A stretch of 64,000 nucleotides of DNA from Salvator merianae (GCA_003586115.2 QVOM02000034.1:115009290-115073289), one strand, 5' to 3'; counted from the first letter of the stretch, positions 32,849 through 44,565 are shown. Numbers and translations are program-made. The notes: a model not told the origin generated them from the letters alone.

Positions 32849-33292
32849 ATAATGCTGCTCACCAACAACCTTCCTGCCACTCCCCAGGACCCACATGCCA
32901 ATTTTGGAGACTCTAGCCCAAAGCTGACTGCAGCAACAAAACCACCCTGTGAGGTAGGCCATCAGGGCCAGTGTTTTGCAAAGTTTGAGTTGTAGTATCC
33001 AAAATTGGCATGAGGATCTTGGGGCCCATTCCTGAAGCAACTGGTTTTTCTTCTTTCAGAACTTTCCCATTGCTGAAGTTTGGAAATAAAAACCTGAAAA
33101 AAGTGTGACTGCATCCCATACCCACAAACAATACAAAAACACATGACATGACCACAAAACTCTGCCTTTTCCTTTAACCTTACCTGAGTTGAACATCATC
33201 TGCTGTCTACATAGTAGTTGACAGCAGGTCAACTACTGAACAGGTACAGGGAAGATGTAGGTGGGACAACTTAAGTCAAGGATGGTGATACA
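32849..33292. other. No recognised feature
   Basis: Unassigned. It shares CCAAAATTGG-type words with 32,680-32,760 in inverted sense, so a degraded palindromic repeat is possible. Confidence 0.35.
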
Positions 33293-33472
33293 GCCCCTTT
33301 CTGCACTTGGACTTATTCCAGATTATATCTCAGAATAGGGACCTGCCATCTGCATGCTAGTGCAGGCTATGGTAGGCCCTGGGCAAGACCTTTCATAGTT
33401 TGTACTAGCATGCGGATGGCAGGTCCCTATTCTGGGATATAATCCACAATAAGTCAAAGTGCAGAAAGGGCC
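33293..33472 (-). mobile_element. Palindromic miniature TIR element, 180 bp (copy 2)
   Basis: Same length as and inverted relative to the copy at 24,476. The reverse complement shares the central TATGAAAGGTCTTGCCCAG and the long arms around AGAATAGGGACCTGCC. The flanks carry ACA on both sides (33,290-33,292 and 33,473-33,475), a candidate 3-bp target duplication. The first base of the left terminus has diverged (GCCCC instead of GGCCC). Confidence 0.85.
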
Positions 33473-36400
33473 ACAGCGTCACCTGTGTGTTCCCCATCTT
33501 GGTCAAGGTTTCTCATATACTACTGTATTTGGGCACTGACCCAGACTGGATACTGGGCCAGAGTGAGCATTCCCTGTGTCATCAGCAATCTGTCATTATT
33601 GGTGGATGTGGTGGGTGGTTTGGAAGACTTTGTGGACTACGGATCTCCTCTCTGGGTTTAGAGGACTCCAGTTTTCCATCACTTGGTCATGATGATTCAT
33701 GGAGAGCATATCGTGAAGACAACTGTGAATTCTCTCCACTCCACTTCACCAGCCATTGACAGATTTGGTCATTAAAGAACAGCTCATTCTGTGAAGAGCC
33801 AACAGTAGTTCCCCTAAAAAATAACACCCCTTACAGGGAAATTCTTTCAAGGTAGAAGTGAGAATTAGAAAGCTAAACCATGATTATAGCTTTATTTCTG
33901 CATCTAGGCTCCTTGTGTCAAGTTGGAGTTGGTGCTTTCTGTTAATCTTGGTTATGGTAAACAGGTTTAGTAGTTATTATGGTCAAGGGGTATTTGTTTG
34001 CCTTCCCAGGAAAACAATCTGCCTTGGAACTGTGAAAATAGCCCTTTCCATTTTACAGAAAAGGAGCTCTTGCCTCAAATTTGCCAGCAATAAAGAAATT
34101 TAAATCTAGGGCTTCACTGATCAATTACTGCATTGCCTTTTGCTATTGGTTGATTCAAACCCTTTTGCAGTTGATTGATTGAAGGCAGTTCGTGAGTGGA
34201 ATCTTTCACAGGCCAGCCTGCCCCTCTTTTCTGCTGAATGTTATAACCCAGAACGGGTGGATTAGAGATAGGATGAGAACATGAGGACCACACTCTACTG
34301 CCTCAAAGGCGCTTTTAAACACAAAGATGCATTTGAGAAAAACACAGGAAAAAGTGTAGCCTATTAGACCTTAACTAAAAATAGCTTGAGAGTCTTTTAA
34401 GTTAGTCCCTAATTAAAACTCAGCGTTAGTCATCAGTCCTAGAAAATAATGTGACCAAAGTGACTGGCACAGGAGAGAAGGATCTGTCAGTTTTATTGAA
34501 CCAGAACACTGCTTCAGTCTCCAGGAATTAAACACAGTTAAGGAAACCAAAGCAGATTACTAATTGCTCCTGACTTTGATATCTGATGATCCTGAATAGA
34601 TTCATTTCTGCTGTTAACAGTTTGGAGCAGTGCAAGTGGTGCATCCATCAGGGCCCACAGATTGGGATCATGAGGATGGTGGGACAATTGCAGAAGCTCC
34701 ATCCGAAAGCCTCATTTTGATCCCGCCAAACTGTGACTGCATCCAAACTTGCTCTTTGGGCAGATGTAGAATTGATCAAGGGGCAACTTGTTTTAAGCTG
34801 GGGGAAAGTATTCAGTGGTTGATGTCTTCAGAGAACTCAGTGGGGGGGGGGTGCATATGGATCGCTGCATTGTCCCAATGCCAAATGAAAGCCTGGAATT
34901 TCTGGTCACTGGCCAGAGTTCCCTGCCAGGGGACTCGTTTCTGCACACCACATTCTGCACATAGAGATGTTCTGGAAGCTTCAGAAGAATGGGACAAGGC
35001 TGTGGTCCATGCAGATTCCTTGGTAGTTGGCTCCATCCAGGGCCTTTGGAGATTTGTTTGAATGGAAACTGTGATTTGATCTACTTCAATTTGGTAAGGT
35101 CAAAGCATCCAACAAAGGCCTCATCCTTTCCCCACCACTCTTACAGAAGAAAATATTTAGCTGTGATGACAATACTGAAACCATCTGATGTATATTGCTA
35201 ATTATAACTCTGTTCCCCTTCTCTTTGGACTGGGCCACTTGAGATAAGCTACCCAGTTTCTTCTGTCTGCATCTCCATGGCAAGGTCCTGGTGCCTTTAA
35301 TGGACCTGAGGTGGCCAGTCTCTACATTTTCTCTCACTGAGGCGTTGCAGGATGGGACAGCTGTGCCTTAGGCCCTGTAAAAGATGTCCGAAGTGCAGAG
35401 CACGAAGTTCAACACTGAAGTTATTTGCTCACATGCTGATGATACCTAGTTTCCCTGCCACAGCCCAATGGACAAAGAGATCGTGGTGAGGCAGAGACAG
35501 CCATACTTAAGCATGGAAGCCAAAGTTGGTCTCTGGGCACAGAAACAGAAGTTGCCAAATGCAGCCTTACATGCTGATAGTGGAGCCATGGAAGTGTCTT
35601 ATTTGGGGAAAATGCTCCAGAGGAAGTGTCTTACATTCAGTTTCTTTCACATGCAGTACTTCTCATTGGAACCTATTTGCATTAACCTAAGGAGTCAAAT
35701 GGTGTGTAGAAAAGCATGAAGTATCCTCTGTTCACTTTATACTAAAGTATCCCACTTGAGGTTTTTCAGGTGATTTTGATCACACACGGGCAAACCATCT
35801 CTAAACTTGCTAAGAAGTGTTACTGCTCAAAATTTAGGATTTAAGGGAGTGTTATGCGGCAACAGCCTCTTTTTGCTGTGTTTTCAAGACTGTGAAAGGT
35901 GGTGACCTTGAGCAATGGTTTGTTTTTGTGTATTTGGACATCCAAGTATTGATTGAACTTACATTCCTCATCTTCCCTCCCTGCTTTATTTTATTACTGC
36001 ATTCAAGGAACTGTAGCTTTGTCCCTCTTTCCCTCCCTCTCTCTTCCCCTGTCTCTTTTTCAAAAATTTATCTGGAAATTTTTAGACTGCTCAAATTTTG
36101 ATCCCATGTGATCTCCAAAGACAGTTAAGAGGAATTTGTTAGAGTTTTATTTCTGAATTCTAACAAGCAATGCAAGAAATAATTTGCATTTTCACCATAA
36201 TCTAGTGATAGATCATGCATTATCACCATCACCTATACTCACCTATACTCATACTATTATACTCTTTCCACCTCTGGTTACATGTAGAAGAAAAGAAGTA
36301 GGAAAACACCACATGAATTCTCTTTCCTAATTTTTGTCATGGTGTTGGAAGAAACCAGTTGTTGCTAAATGAGTAGCAGTTAGGAACTGAGTGAATGGGA

Positions 36401-36582
36401 GAATTTGCATGGAGACTGGAAAGAAACGGTATTTATTTACCCCAAGTACTTCTGTATTTCTCTTCTTAGGAAATTTCAACTGATTTGCATACAATAATAA
36501 AACATTGAGAGCAATGAAATGCTATCTACTCTTAATACAGTAAAGAAAAAATAGCTTTTTTATTATTACGAAGAGGCTCTTA
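33473..36582. other. Mostly unassigned, with possible LINE crumbs
   Basis: Around 35,430-35,455 the reading HADDT followed by a stop resembles an RT YADD box, but the flanks do not support a LINE. 35,467-35,535 is a diverged duplicate of 39,149-39,215 (see that entry). 34,880-35,080 may be a degraded family B copy. A pyrimidine-rich run lies at 36,020-36,060. Confidence 0.35.
35467..35535 (+). repeat. Unnamed interspersed repeat (partner at 39,149-39,215)
   Basis: TGGACAAAGAGATCGTGGTG then AGGCAGAGACAGCCATACTT is closely matched by TGGACAAAGAGGTTGCAGTG then AGACAGAGGCATCCATACTT at 39,149. Both continue with GAAGCCAAAGTTGG. The family is not identified. Confidence 0.6.
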
Positions 36583-36716
36583 GGGCTTTTCCGCACTTAC
36601 CTTTACTCTGGGATACGAGACCTCATAATCCTGTTCTAAGCCTCATGTGTGCATATGTGGACAAAAGAGGCCCAGAAGAATAATATCGTCCAGACGAGAG
36701 GTAAACGCAGAAAGCT
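36583..36716. mobile_element. Short family B-type TIR element
   Basis: Left GGGCTTTTCCGCACTTACC and right GGTAAACGCAGAAAGC are inverted repeats about 130 bp apart, with the inner words CGTCCAGACGAGA and TACTCTGGGATACGAGA partly pairing. Confidence 0.5.
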
Positions 36717-36719
36717 TTG

Positions 36720-36747
36720 AAGCTGAGGAACTTCTGTTCCTCAGCTT
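36720..36747. repeat. Perfect 12-bp hairpin
   Basis: AAGCTGAGGAAC - TTCT - GTTCCTCAGCTT. It corresponds to the mini-hairpin found in family B elements and sits next to the short element ending at 36,716. Confidence 0.85.
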
Positions 36748-37099
36748 TAATGCTAGAGAGTGTGTGGGGTGCCAGCTGTGCAAATAGTATGCCTTCCACC
36801 TCTAGGGTGGAACCCTGCACTCCTGCCCCTCAGACAGCCTTTGTTGTGGCCAACTAGGAGCAATTCCAGACTCAACAGAGACAGTACTCATCTTATTTCT
36901 GGAGGGAGTTGTTTCATATCCTGAAAAGGATCTCATCCTAGTTGTTTTCTAGCTTGATGTCTGCTACATGTTCCCCGTATGAATCAGATTTCAAGTTTTT
37001 ATTACACCATTATGTCATTTCTTCCATATCCTTGAAGAGTAGGTTGCAATCAAAGGAAGAATCTATTGTTAATAAATTAATACATTTTAGGTTTCTCAT
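36748..37099. other. No recognised feature
   Basis: Unassigned. Confidence 0.4.
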
Positions 37100-37479
37100 G
37101 TCCTTTCCACACTACGTGGGCTTTTCCAGGCCATGTAGCACTGTCTAATGGGAATGGGCCACCCTGGAGTGGGCTACCTTTGAAGCCAATGCTGAGCCTT
37201 CGAAGGTCAGGAACTTTCAAATTTCTGTTGCTGGGAGGGCCTGTTTCAATGTGTACCAACTTCCAGCAGCGCTTCCTAGTGAGCCACTGGAATGGGTCTC
37301 CCATGGCATTCCAACCTATAAAGGCATGCTATCTACATGCCTTTGTAGTCTGTAATACAGATCCAGGTCCACTTGTAGAGCAGGATATGGACTCATGTTG
37401 GCACCATATCCCAGATGAAGCATCCCATGGAGGGACAGGACCTTTCTGTTCCGAATTAAGGTGCATACAAAAGAGGTCC

Positions 37480-38008
37480 CACTGGCGTAGCGAGGGTGGG
37501 GCGGGCGGCCCATGGAGCCAGGGCCCCGCCCACCGGCGCGCTCGTCGCCCCGGGCAGCCCACCTGGCGGCAGCCGCGCTCATCGGCTTGTTGCCCTGGCC
37601 CGCCCGGCGGCAGCCACGCTCGTCGCCTCGTCGTCCTGGCCCGCGCGGCGGCGGACGTGATCGTTGCTTCGTCGCCCGGCCTGCCGGCGTGCATGTGGGC
37701 AGAGCCAGCGAGCGTGCATGCGTGCAGGCAGGGCCATCGAGGCCGCCGCCGGGCGGGCCGGGGCGAGGAGCGAGCCCCCCGCCGGGCGGGCCAGGGCGAC
37801 AAGCGAGGCCCCCGCCGGGCGGGGTGACGAGCGAGGCCACCGCTGGGCAGGGCGACGAGCAGGGCATGCGCGCTTGCTGGCCCCGCCCACACGCATGCGC
37901 GCTTGCTGGCCCCGCCCACACGCATGCGCGCTCGCTGGCCCCGCCCCTAGCCCCGGGCGTCAAAGCAGCTAGTAGCCCCAGGTGTCAAAGCGGCTGGTTA
38001 CTCCAGTG
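37480..38008 (+). mobile_element. GC-rich non-autonomous hAT element, 529 bp, perfect 8-bp target duplication
   Basis: Begins CACTGGCGTAGCGAGGG and ends GGTTACTCCAGTG, inverted termini with a few changes. AGAGGTCC occurs on both sides (37,472-37,479 and 38,009-38,016). The interior is extremely GC- and CpG-rich compared with its surroundings and gives long overlapping open frames of 100-215 codons on both strands, all Arg/Ala/Gly/Pro-rich. This is expected from base composition and there is no transposase motif. It contains a 29-bp tandem repeat at 37,864-37,950. Confidence 0.9.
37864..37950. repeat. 29-bp tandem repeat, three units, inside the hAT element
   Basis: Units start at 37,864, 37,893 and 37,922, each beginning GCATGCGCGCT(T/C)GCTGGCC. 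Units 1 and 2 are identical; unit 3 has changes at its end. GC-only words suggest slippage or an inherited subterminal array. Confidence 0.9.
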
Positions 38009-38061
38009 AGAGGTCCAAAAGTGGACCAAGTTCTGCACCAACCATGAGTGCGGAAAAGGCC

Positions 38062-38706
38062 ACAAATTTTGGCTGAAGAAATGCTACTCTCTGATGCTTT
38101 CTAATTTTTCCAGCAATGCTGAATGCAGAGAATGGATAATTTGATTGAGTTCAATGCTACAAGTAGAGATACTTCCAGAATCCTAGGAGCAGAAATAGAC
38201 TGTGATCCTATATATTAAGAATATACTTTTCAAAGCACGAATGCTTCATAGATGCAACAGGCAAAATTATAAACAGGTAAACAGAAAAGAGAAAGAATTG
38301 CCCCGAGAGAAATACATGAGACTTGTCATAAACCAGTGAGGCTCCTAGACAGCTGCCAAGGGCACAGCGAGGCACATGAACAGGTGATAGTGTGACAGCA
38401 AGTTGCGTGATGACTTTTGTCAAGGACATTGTCACCATTCTAGATCAAGAGTACATTTGCCTCAGGGGAAATTTGCACATCTGTCACATATTTAGATTAC
38501 TTTCCTTTTATTTTAAAGAAACATATGCATTACAGTTCGTACTGTAAATGAAGATGAAAGTACAAAAGAAAACCATGTGGGACACTAAATTCATGAAGGC
38601 TTTTCTGAGCTAACAGCTTATATGTGTACTAAACATACATAAGTGATGTTTGCTTAGAAATTTGTTAGAACTATATCCAACTTTAGTAGCTTGGAGTTAA
38701 TGATTA
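38062..38706. other. No recognised feature
   Basis: Unassigned AT-rich stretch. Confidence 0.4.
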
Positions 38707-39100
38707 AGGCCATTCCCATACTTCAGTGTAGTCCAGTTTAGGAAGGTGCTACTGGTCTTGCTTCCACACTGCTGCTCCGACCCAAGGGAGGCCCCACCTG
38801 CTCCTACTATGCTCCGTCCAGTGCAGATGGAGCATAGTCTGGATCAAACTAGATTTGGTAGTGCACCGTGCAGACAGTTGGTGCCAACAGGAACAACCAG
38901 GCCCTGTTCCAAGATTTGGCAACAGTTTGCTAGGCTCTAGAAAATGGTTCACTTCCAGACCATTTCTGGAGCTGTGGGGATATGTCACAACTTCAAAGCT
39001 AAGGAACTTTTGTTTCCCAGCTTTGAAGGCAGACCAGGTCAGGCCAGCTGTTATGTGGATAGCCACCAGTGTGCTGTGTGCTGCCAACCACAATAATGAC
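38707..39100 (+). mobile_element. Family B TIR element, left and middle parts
   Basis: Starts AAGGCCATTCCCATACTTCA, then CCGTCCAGTGCAGATGGAGC, and a long imperfect hairpin at 38,991-39,028 (17-base arms, 14 pairing, TTTT loop). The right terminus is not found; the element fades into the tandem repeat region after about 39,100. Confidence 0.5.
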
Positions 39101-39148
39101 TCACTGTGCATACCTACAGTGTGTATGCAGAAGTTCACAGAGTTTCAG

Positions 39149-40045
39149 TGGACAAAGAGGTTGCAGTGAGACAGAGGCATCCATACTTATGCACAGAAGC
39201 CAAAGTTGGGGCATCTGCAATTAATAGATCTGGGAGTGATTCAGTGAATGTGTCTGGGTTTGTCTGCTACTTGCCCGAGGCCACTCCTTGTCTTGACTCC
39301 TCTCTTCTACAAGTAATCTACTGCTGCCTATATTAACAACTGTGAGACTAAGGACTGGGTGTGAGAGTGCTCAATGGATACAACTAAGCCACCCTGTACT
39401 GGAATAAGCAATCCATCCCAAATTGAGAAAGATTGCTTCTGATGTGACATAAGGCCATCTGCTGGTGCGAGGGACCCCCCAAATGCTCCAAAGGCCAAGA
39501 ATGAAAATTCTTGGCCTTCAGGGCATCTGGGGGGATTGCATTTCAATGGCACACCTTGTTGCGTCACCAAAATGGGTCCCTCATGGTTTCCCAGACCACA
39601 GAGTGTGACGTTCTCTGTGATCCTTGAAGCAAAGGACTACTGGTAGACCAGATGAGGCACCCTAGTCTGGTCTATGTTCCATCTTGTGTAGAAAGAGTAT
39701 ACCAGGAGGTGGATGGCCCTCCCTTAAACTGCACCAGCATTTGGAAGGGAGGTCTATAGACCCCTTCCTAGTCTGCACTACTGGCAAGTGTGGAAAGGCC
39801 CCTATATGTGCATTCCTGCAAGAGTGCACTCTTTGTCTTGTCTGCCTGCTTCTGCAGATAACCTGTGGCTGCCTATATTAACAGCTGCCAGGCTAAGGGC
39901 TGGCTGCTGGAAGTGACTCAGTGGATACAACTGGGCTTGTCTGCACTCAGCACGAGCCTATTCCTTATCTTTTCTCCCTGCTTCTGGCGGTAATCGGTAG
40001 CTGCCTATATTAACAGCTGCAAGGATTTGAACCACAGGAGAGATC
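39149..40045 (+). repeat. Degenerate ~132-bp tandem repeat, three units, with an inserted family B element
   Basis: The marker CTGCCTATATTAACA occurs at about 39,324, 39,869 and 40,001. The last two are 132 bp apart. The first gap (545 bp) equals one unit plus the family B copy at 39,384-39,799. Each unit also has CTTGTCT/CTTATCT followed by CTGCTTCT and TGGATACAACT. The stretch 39,149-39,215 upstream is shared with 35,467. The family is unknown; no protein is encoded. Confidence 0.6.
39384..39799 (-). mobile_element. Family B TIR element, minus orientation
   Basis: The right end reads GCAAGTGTGGAAAGGCCCC. The reversed landmark order contains the perfect hairpin AAGGCCAAGAAT-GAAA-ATTCTTGGCCTT (39,491-39,518), CAATGGCACACCTTG and TCACCAAAATGGGTCC. 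Interruption of the tandem repeat between GATACAACT and the next unit fixes the length near 415 bp. The left terminus is poorly conserved. Confidence 0.6.
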
Positions 40046-40079
40046 CTGTATTTAATAGCGATCTGGTATTTAATAATGT

Positions 40080-40170
40080 CAACTAGTTTGTATCACTTGT
40101 ACTGTGTATTTTGTTTTTAGCTGTAAACTGCCTTGAGCAGTTTTCTTTGGAAAGGTAGTATACAAATAAA
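40080..40170 (+). mobile_element. LINE 3' end, plus strand
   Basis: GCTGTAAACTGCCTTGAGC, then GGAAAGGTAGTATACAAATA plus AATTGAG is the usual 3' end of L2-type LINEs and their SINE partners in reptiles (TAAGCCGCCTTGAGC..GGATATAAATAAA). Confidence 0.6.
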
Positions 40171-42557
40171 TTGAGAGATAAGGTATGGTAAGATAAATCT
40201 GTGAGGTAATATTGAAGGCACAATGCACAATTAATTTAGCTGCCGATATATATGCATAATGTGCTGGAACCTGTCACAATGGAGGCTTTTCTTTGAAAAT
40301 CTCTACGCTAACTTGGTTATGGGCTGACAGTACTGCACACCTTCAAGTGCAGAGCCAGAGGCACACCTTTGTAATAATCTGTGTGTACCTGTGACGAGTT
40401 TCAAAGTTGCTTGATGCTTGACATGGCATCCACCCAGTTCTGCAACTAATAGTCAGTGATTTCAAAACAGCATCACGACAGATATTACCACAGAACTTCT
40501 CCAGGAACAATAACTTCATATATCATGTACCTCTCTGGTAAAATTTTAGTAAGATGCCTGTATTTTTAAATCTAATCTTGTCAGGCTTGAATTGAGAAAT
40601 AAAAATACTATGCTGCACACTATTTATCTCATTTATTCAGTCCCTCTCAAGTTAAGAGAGAATCCATATCTACTCTATGTTTTTTAATTATTGCTTTTTT
40701 AACTGACTAAATGTTAAGTCTTTATGGTGCCTTTATTTATTTGTCACAGGAGGTCTGCAAAATTTGCTCTTTCAGGAATTGTGGAGGAATAGGCATGGCA
40801 TTATATGCTTTTTCCTCCATCCTGGCAAGCTACACCTGCTTAATTTCCACATGCCATGCAAATATTAAAGGACCAGGTATCCTATAATCTGGCCATCCCG
40901 CTCACTTAGCAATATTCATTACCCTGCTCTCCCTACATCCTTCAGTCCCCAAATACCTTTCCATTTCCCGATCCTCTTTCACTTAAGCTATTATACTGAC
41001 AAGTATATTTGTAGCAGAAGAAGTGGACCTATTGAGTTTGGCTTCTTTACTTTGATCCGTCAAAACCCTGTCCAGAAATGGCTAGTCATGGCCTCTGCTG
41101 TACATCATCCATTTCAAACTACAACAAGGTGCCTGAACTGTTTTCCCCAGTCTGAATTAAGTGTCACTGGGCTGGTGAAGGTTTGAGGTCATCTTATCTT
41201 GTTGTTCGCTGGCTTGTACTGGATGTTGTACTTTCAGACCCTACATAAGATGCTTACTCTAACCCAGTTTTTCAGATACAAATGTCTGTTATGCATACAA
41301 GCATTTCTAATCCTTAGGATGGTGGGATATTCCTGACTGTTTATTTATTTTCAGATTATCTCAAGTATATCTTTGTGAGCAGAAGCGGCTTTTGCATTTT
41401 TCATTGCTGAGTGTAGGAAGCCTGAATGACATTTTAAAAAAAAATTAGTCAGGGAAGGAAGGGGAGAGGGAGAGACAGTAGGATTGTACAAAGTGAAGTC
41501 AGGCAAGGCAAAGTCAGTAAGATTTGTCCCTTAATATAAGCATTGTTTTCGTCAGCATTATTTCACAATCTGTTTTGCTTTATGACAGTCATAAATTATT
41601 TATAACAGGCAATCTATTCCTTAAAATGTTCAGTTGTATGTTGTTGCTGCTTTTGCTGGTGGGGCGATCCCGAATGAAAGGAGAAAATATTATTGACTTC
41701 AAGCATCTGAAATATAAATGAAGTTGTTTAGTCGCTCCTGGTAGATGGATTCTTTTAAAGCAATTGGATTAAATTCAGCAGACCAGCAGGATTCATTCCC
41801 TCCTTTTCAGAGGCCAAATAAATGAATAAAAATGCCTTATGCTCATATTAATGAACACAGAAGCTTTCGGGCATGCACATTATATGCCATTCTCATCCAC
41901 CTTTGAGTTAATCGATTCCCCCCCCTGAAAATTAAAAATAAATAAATGAGGAAATGTATTCATGCATTATCAATGTTAATGCTAATTGCATTTACCTTAA
42001 ATCCGTCCCATTTAACTCCATCCAGTGAGCAGCATGGGTACTCAGCACGCACCGTGCACACATGAATCAGGGCTCACCATGAATAAACATAGAGTTCCTG
42101 CTTCACAGGTGATAAAAAGGACACACTCAAAAACCTGTCCTCCTAAGTTGCTTCTGAGGTCAGCAGAAAAATTCTGAATGTGGTTTCACTTTAGGGTCTT
42201 TTTGCTCATAAGAGCCATTGGCATAATTGCTTAACAGGTTTTGTTACAATAGCAATCACTGGCAATTCTGAACTACCAAATTTTCCTTTGGGGGAACTCA
42301 CAAGGAAAAGGATAAAATAGAGATAATGAAATAGATTGTTCATATTGAAAATGACATTCCTGAAGTGTTTCTGTCTGCATGCGTTCTTCGAGAATGGATT
42401 ATCCCTGCTGTAAGGAGACTTAGAAGACAGCGTGAAGAAATGCTGAAACTTTACAGAATGCCAGCATTTCCCTGAAACACAGGCCATCAGGCACAAAAAG
42501 ATTTATTTGACACTGAACTAGAATCAACTTCCAGGAGCTCGTTGCAGCCATCATCTC
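40171..42557. other. Non-repetitive AT-rich stretch
   Basis: No element recognised. 41,935-42,010 contains ATGCTAATTGCAT, an octamer-like near-palindrome in an AT-rich setting. Whether it is a conserved regulatory element cannot be told from one genome. Confidence 0.35.
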
Positions 42558-42617
42558 TCCTTCCTTCCTTCCTTCCTTCCTTCCTTCCTTCCTTCCTTCC
42601 TTCCTTCCTTCCTTCCC
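42558..42617. repeat. CCTT microsatellite
   Basis: About 60 bp of (TTCC)n, uninterrupted. Confidence 0.96.
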
Positions 42618-44109
42618 TTTTCTTTATAGTGCACGAGGAAACTTCCCAAAGTTGGTTTCAGTGCAGTGCCAAAGGACCCTACCAAATGTGCTATCAAGCA
42701 GCAACATGCCGACACAATAAAGAAAGTGTGGGATATCTTTGCCCAATCAATAAATCAATGTTTTAGGGTGACAAGATGGCAGCACTCCAACATGTCTTCA
42801 AGCCTGTCTGCTGGTCTCACTACAATGCTAGCATGTTGCTGGCATTTTTGGCTGATGAAAACCCAGAGCACTGAATCTAACACCTCCATTAGCACTGTTG
42901 TGGGACTAGCACTAATACAGAGAAAGTTACTAGAAGATAAAACAGTTATAATGGAGAAGGAGAGAGCCATTTTACTTATGGCTGCATTTAGATCTGCAGT
43001 AATTTCACTACATTGCAGTTTGATTGTACAAGCATGCCTATCAGAATTTTTGTACTAAAAGGAAACTTTATAACATGAATTTGGGCTCAGCAGTTTGGGG
43101 AGAATGAATATTCTGTGGCACAAAGTACACGGTGGAACTCTGGTGGCTACTTGATGAGGGTGGAAAGAGAGGCTGTCATGAAGATGGTGCTGTGGAATCT
43201 GTGGGCCAGTGAAGGAGCAGAATTCCAAGTAGATCCTTATTTTTGATCCTTCAGATCCATGTTTTTGTCCACAACAGACCAAATGGACCAAAACATGATT
43301 GAACCATGACAAAGATGAGATTCAAGTCAGATTTCCAACCCTCCTCCACTTCCCTTTTGCCAGTCACCATTGCATTTAAAGATATGATTTGTGCTTTAAC
43401 TTCTTGTTCTTACTCCATCACAAAGAGTTTTCTGTAATCCCATTTATTCTGAGCAGGAAAGACTTCAGAAAAAGAATCTTCTACATGTAATTCTCAGCCA
43501 ACTCCAACTTTTTGAGATATGAAGAATCAGATTTAGAAGACTTTTCAGAAACCATAGTTTGTAGAGTGATGCAAGAGGAATGATGCGGTTGATGCATACA
43601 ACTCCTGCCCATCGTTCTACAATCTGTGTAGAACAAAATGTAGATGCTACATGCAGACTAGACAGTGGATTCAATATTTTTCTGCCCAGTTCAGGCTTTG
43701 CAGGGGCCAGGAAAAACCTAGGAATAGCAAGGTGGCTGTGCCTGTGTTGTGATTTCACGGCAAGTCCTTCATGGCTCTGTCCTTCCCAGCTGCAAAGAAT
43801 CTCTGACATACACACTTACTGCTCCCTTCTCCATGCCTTCCATTTGCCTTTGTAGAGGACTGGGCTTGCAAGGTGTAGCTGCTCAGGATTCCAGCCAGAT
43901 GCTACAAACGAGCATACAAATCTGTTCATGTACATCCCTCATTTAGAGCAGTGCAACTTTCAATAAATAAAAACCCCAAGAAGACAGACACTTCCTGTGC
44001 CTAAAGCAGCTACACACACCTCTGATTCAGCACTGTTATGACATTTCTGGAAGCTAAATATTACTTGAAGAGATCCTGGAGGAACTGATTAAATTAATGG
44101 GTATCTGAA
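42618..44109. other. No recognised feature
   Basis: Unassigned. Open frames at 42,666-43,058 and 43,465-43,815 have no recognisable domains. Confidence 0.4.
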
Positions 44110-44250
44110 GCTATTCTGGCTGTTTAGCACAGCTTTCAACAACCACGATGTCCTTTCTTGGAGCCTCTCAGGGGTTCAAAGAGGAGATAAGAAGTGGCAG
44201 ACAGGTTTCCTGAAAGACAGCTGGTCCATGGTTATTGATCTTCCTCTGCA
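44110..44250 (+). pseudogene. L2-like RT fragment
   Basis: Reads LFWLFSTAFNNHDVLSWSLS near 44,112-44,172, matching the L2 block LDLSTAFDTVDHDVLL, then TGFLKDSWS. Isolated and short. Confidence 0.45.
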
Positions 44251-44439
44251 ATGCAGCAGGAATGCCTGATAATTTAAATCCTTTTGAATTCCTGTTTGAA
44301 ATGTCCTGACCTGCATAATTCAAACTGTTCTGTAAGTCACAGCTCAGCTATCCCATAGATCCTATTCTTCTTCAGAAACTGTGATACAGTTTTCTTGAGC
44401 AATGTAAATATAACTGACATTTTTTAGAGTCTTTTAAAG

Positions 44440-44565
44440 CAGAAGCTCAATAGCCATCGGTCAAGTATCCTATAGATTGTATTCTGTATTGCAGATGTTT
44501 CTGAGCAAGGGGTTGAGCTAGATGATCTCTGGTGTTACTTGAAAGTCTGTAATTCTTTGGGTCTG
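44440..44565 (+). mobile_element. CR1 3' end, plus strand
   Basis: TCTGAGCAAGGGGTTGAGCT then AGATGATCTCTGGTGTTACT and TGTAATTCTTTGGG follows the CR1 3' UTR pattern GGGTTGGACTAGATGACC..TTCCAACTCTATGATTCT, ending in the degenerate octamer tail. Confidence 0.65.

Larger units (their letters stand above)
37100..38061 (-). mobile_element. Family B TIR element, minus orientation, split by a hAT element
   Basis: Left end GTCCTTTCCACACTACGTGG and right end AACCATGAGTGCGGAAAAGGCC are degenerate inverted termini. Family landmarks appear in reverse order (GAACTTTCAAATTTCTGTTGC for the hairpin region, ACTGGAATGGGTCTC, CATGCCTTTGTAGTCTG). The hAT insertion at 37,480-38,008 lies within it, so family B is older than the hAT element here. 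Confidence 0.6.

Noticed and set aside
35430..35460. HADDT-stop reading resembling an RT catalytic box
   Set aside because: The surrounding sequence does not read as RT; it borders an unnamed repeat.
37316..38009. Overlapping open frames of 100-215 codons on both strands
   Set aside because: They lie in the CpG-rich hAT element and are Arg/Ala/Gly/Pro-rich in all frames. Stop codons are rare there because of base composition, and no domain is visible.
39149..40045. CRISPR-like spaced repeats
   Set aside because: Units are ~132 bp, diverged and contiguous; the irregular spacing is explained by a transposon insertion, and the context is a vertebrate genome.
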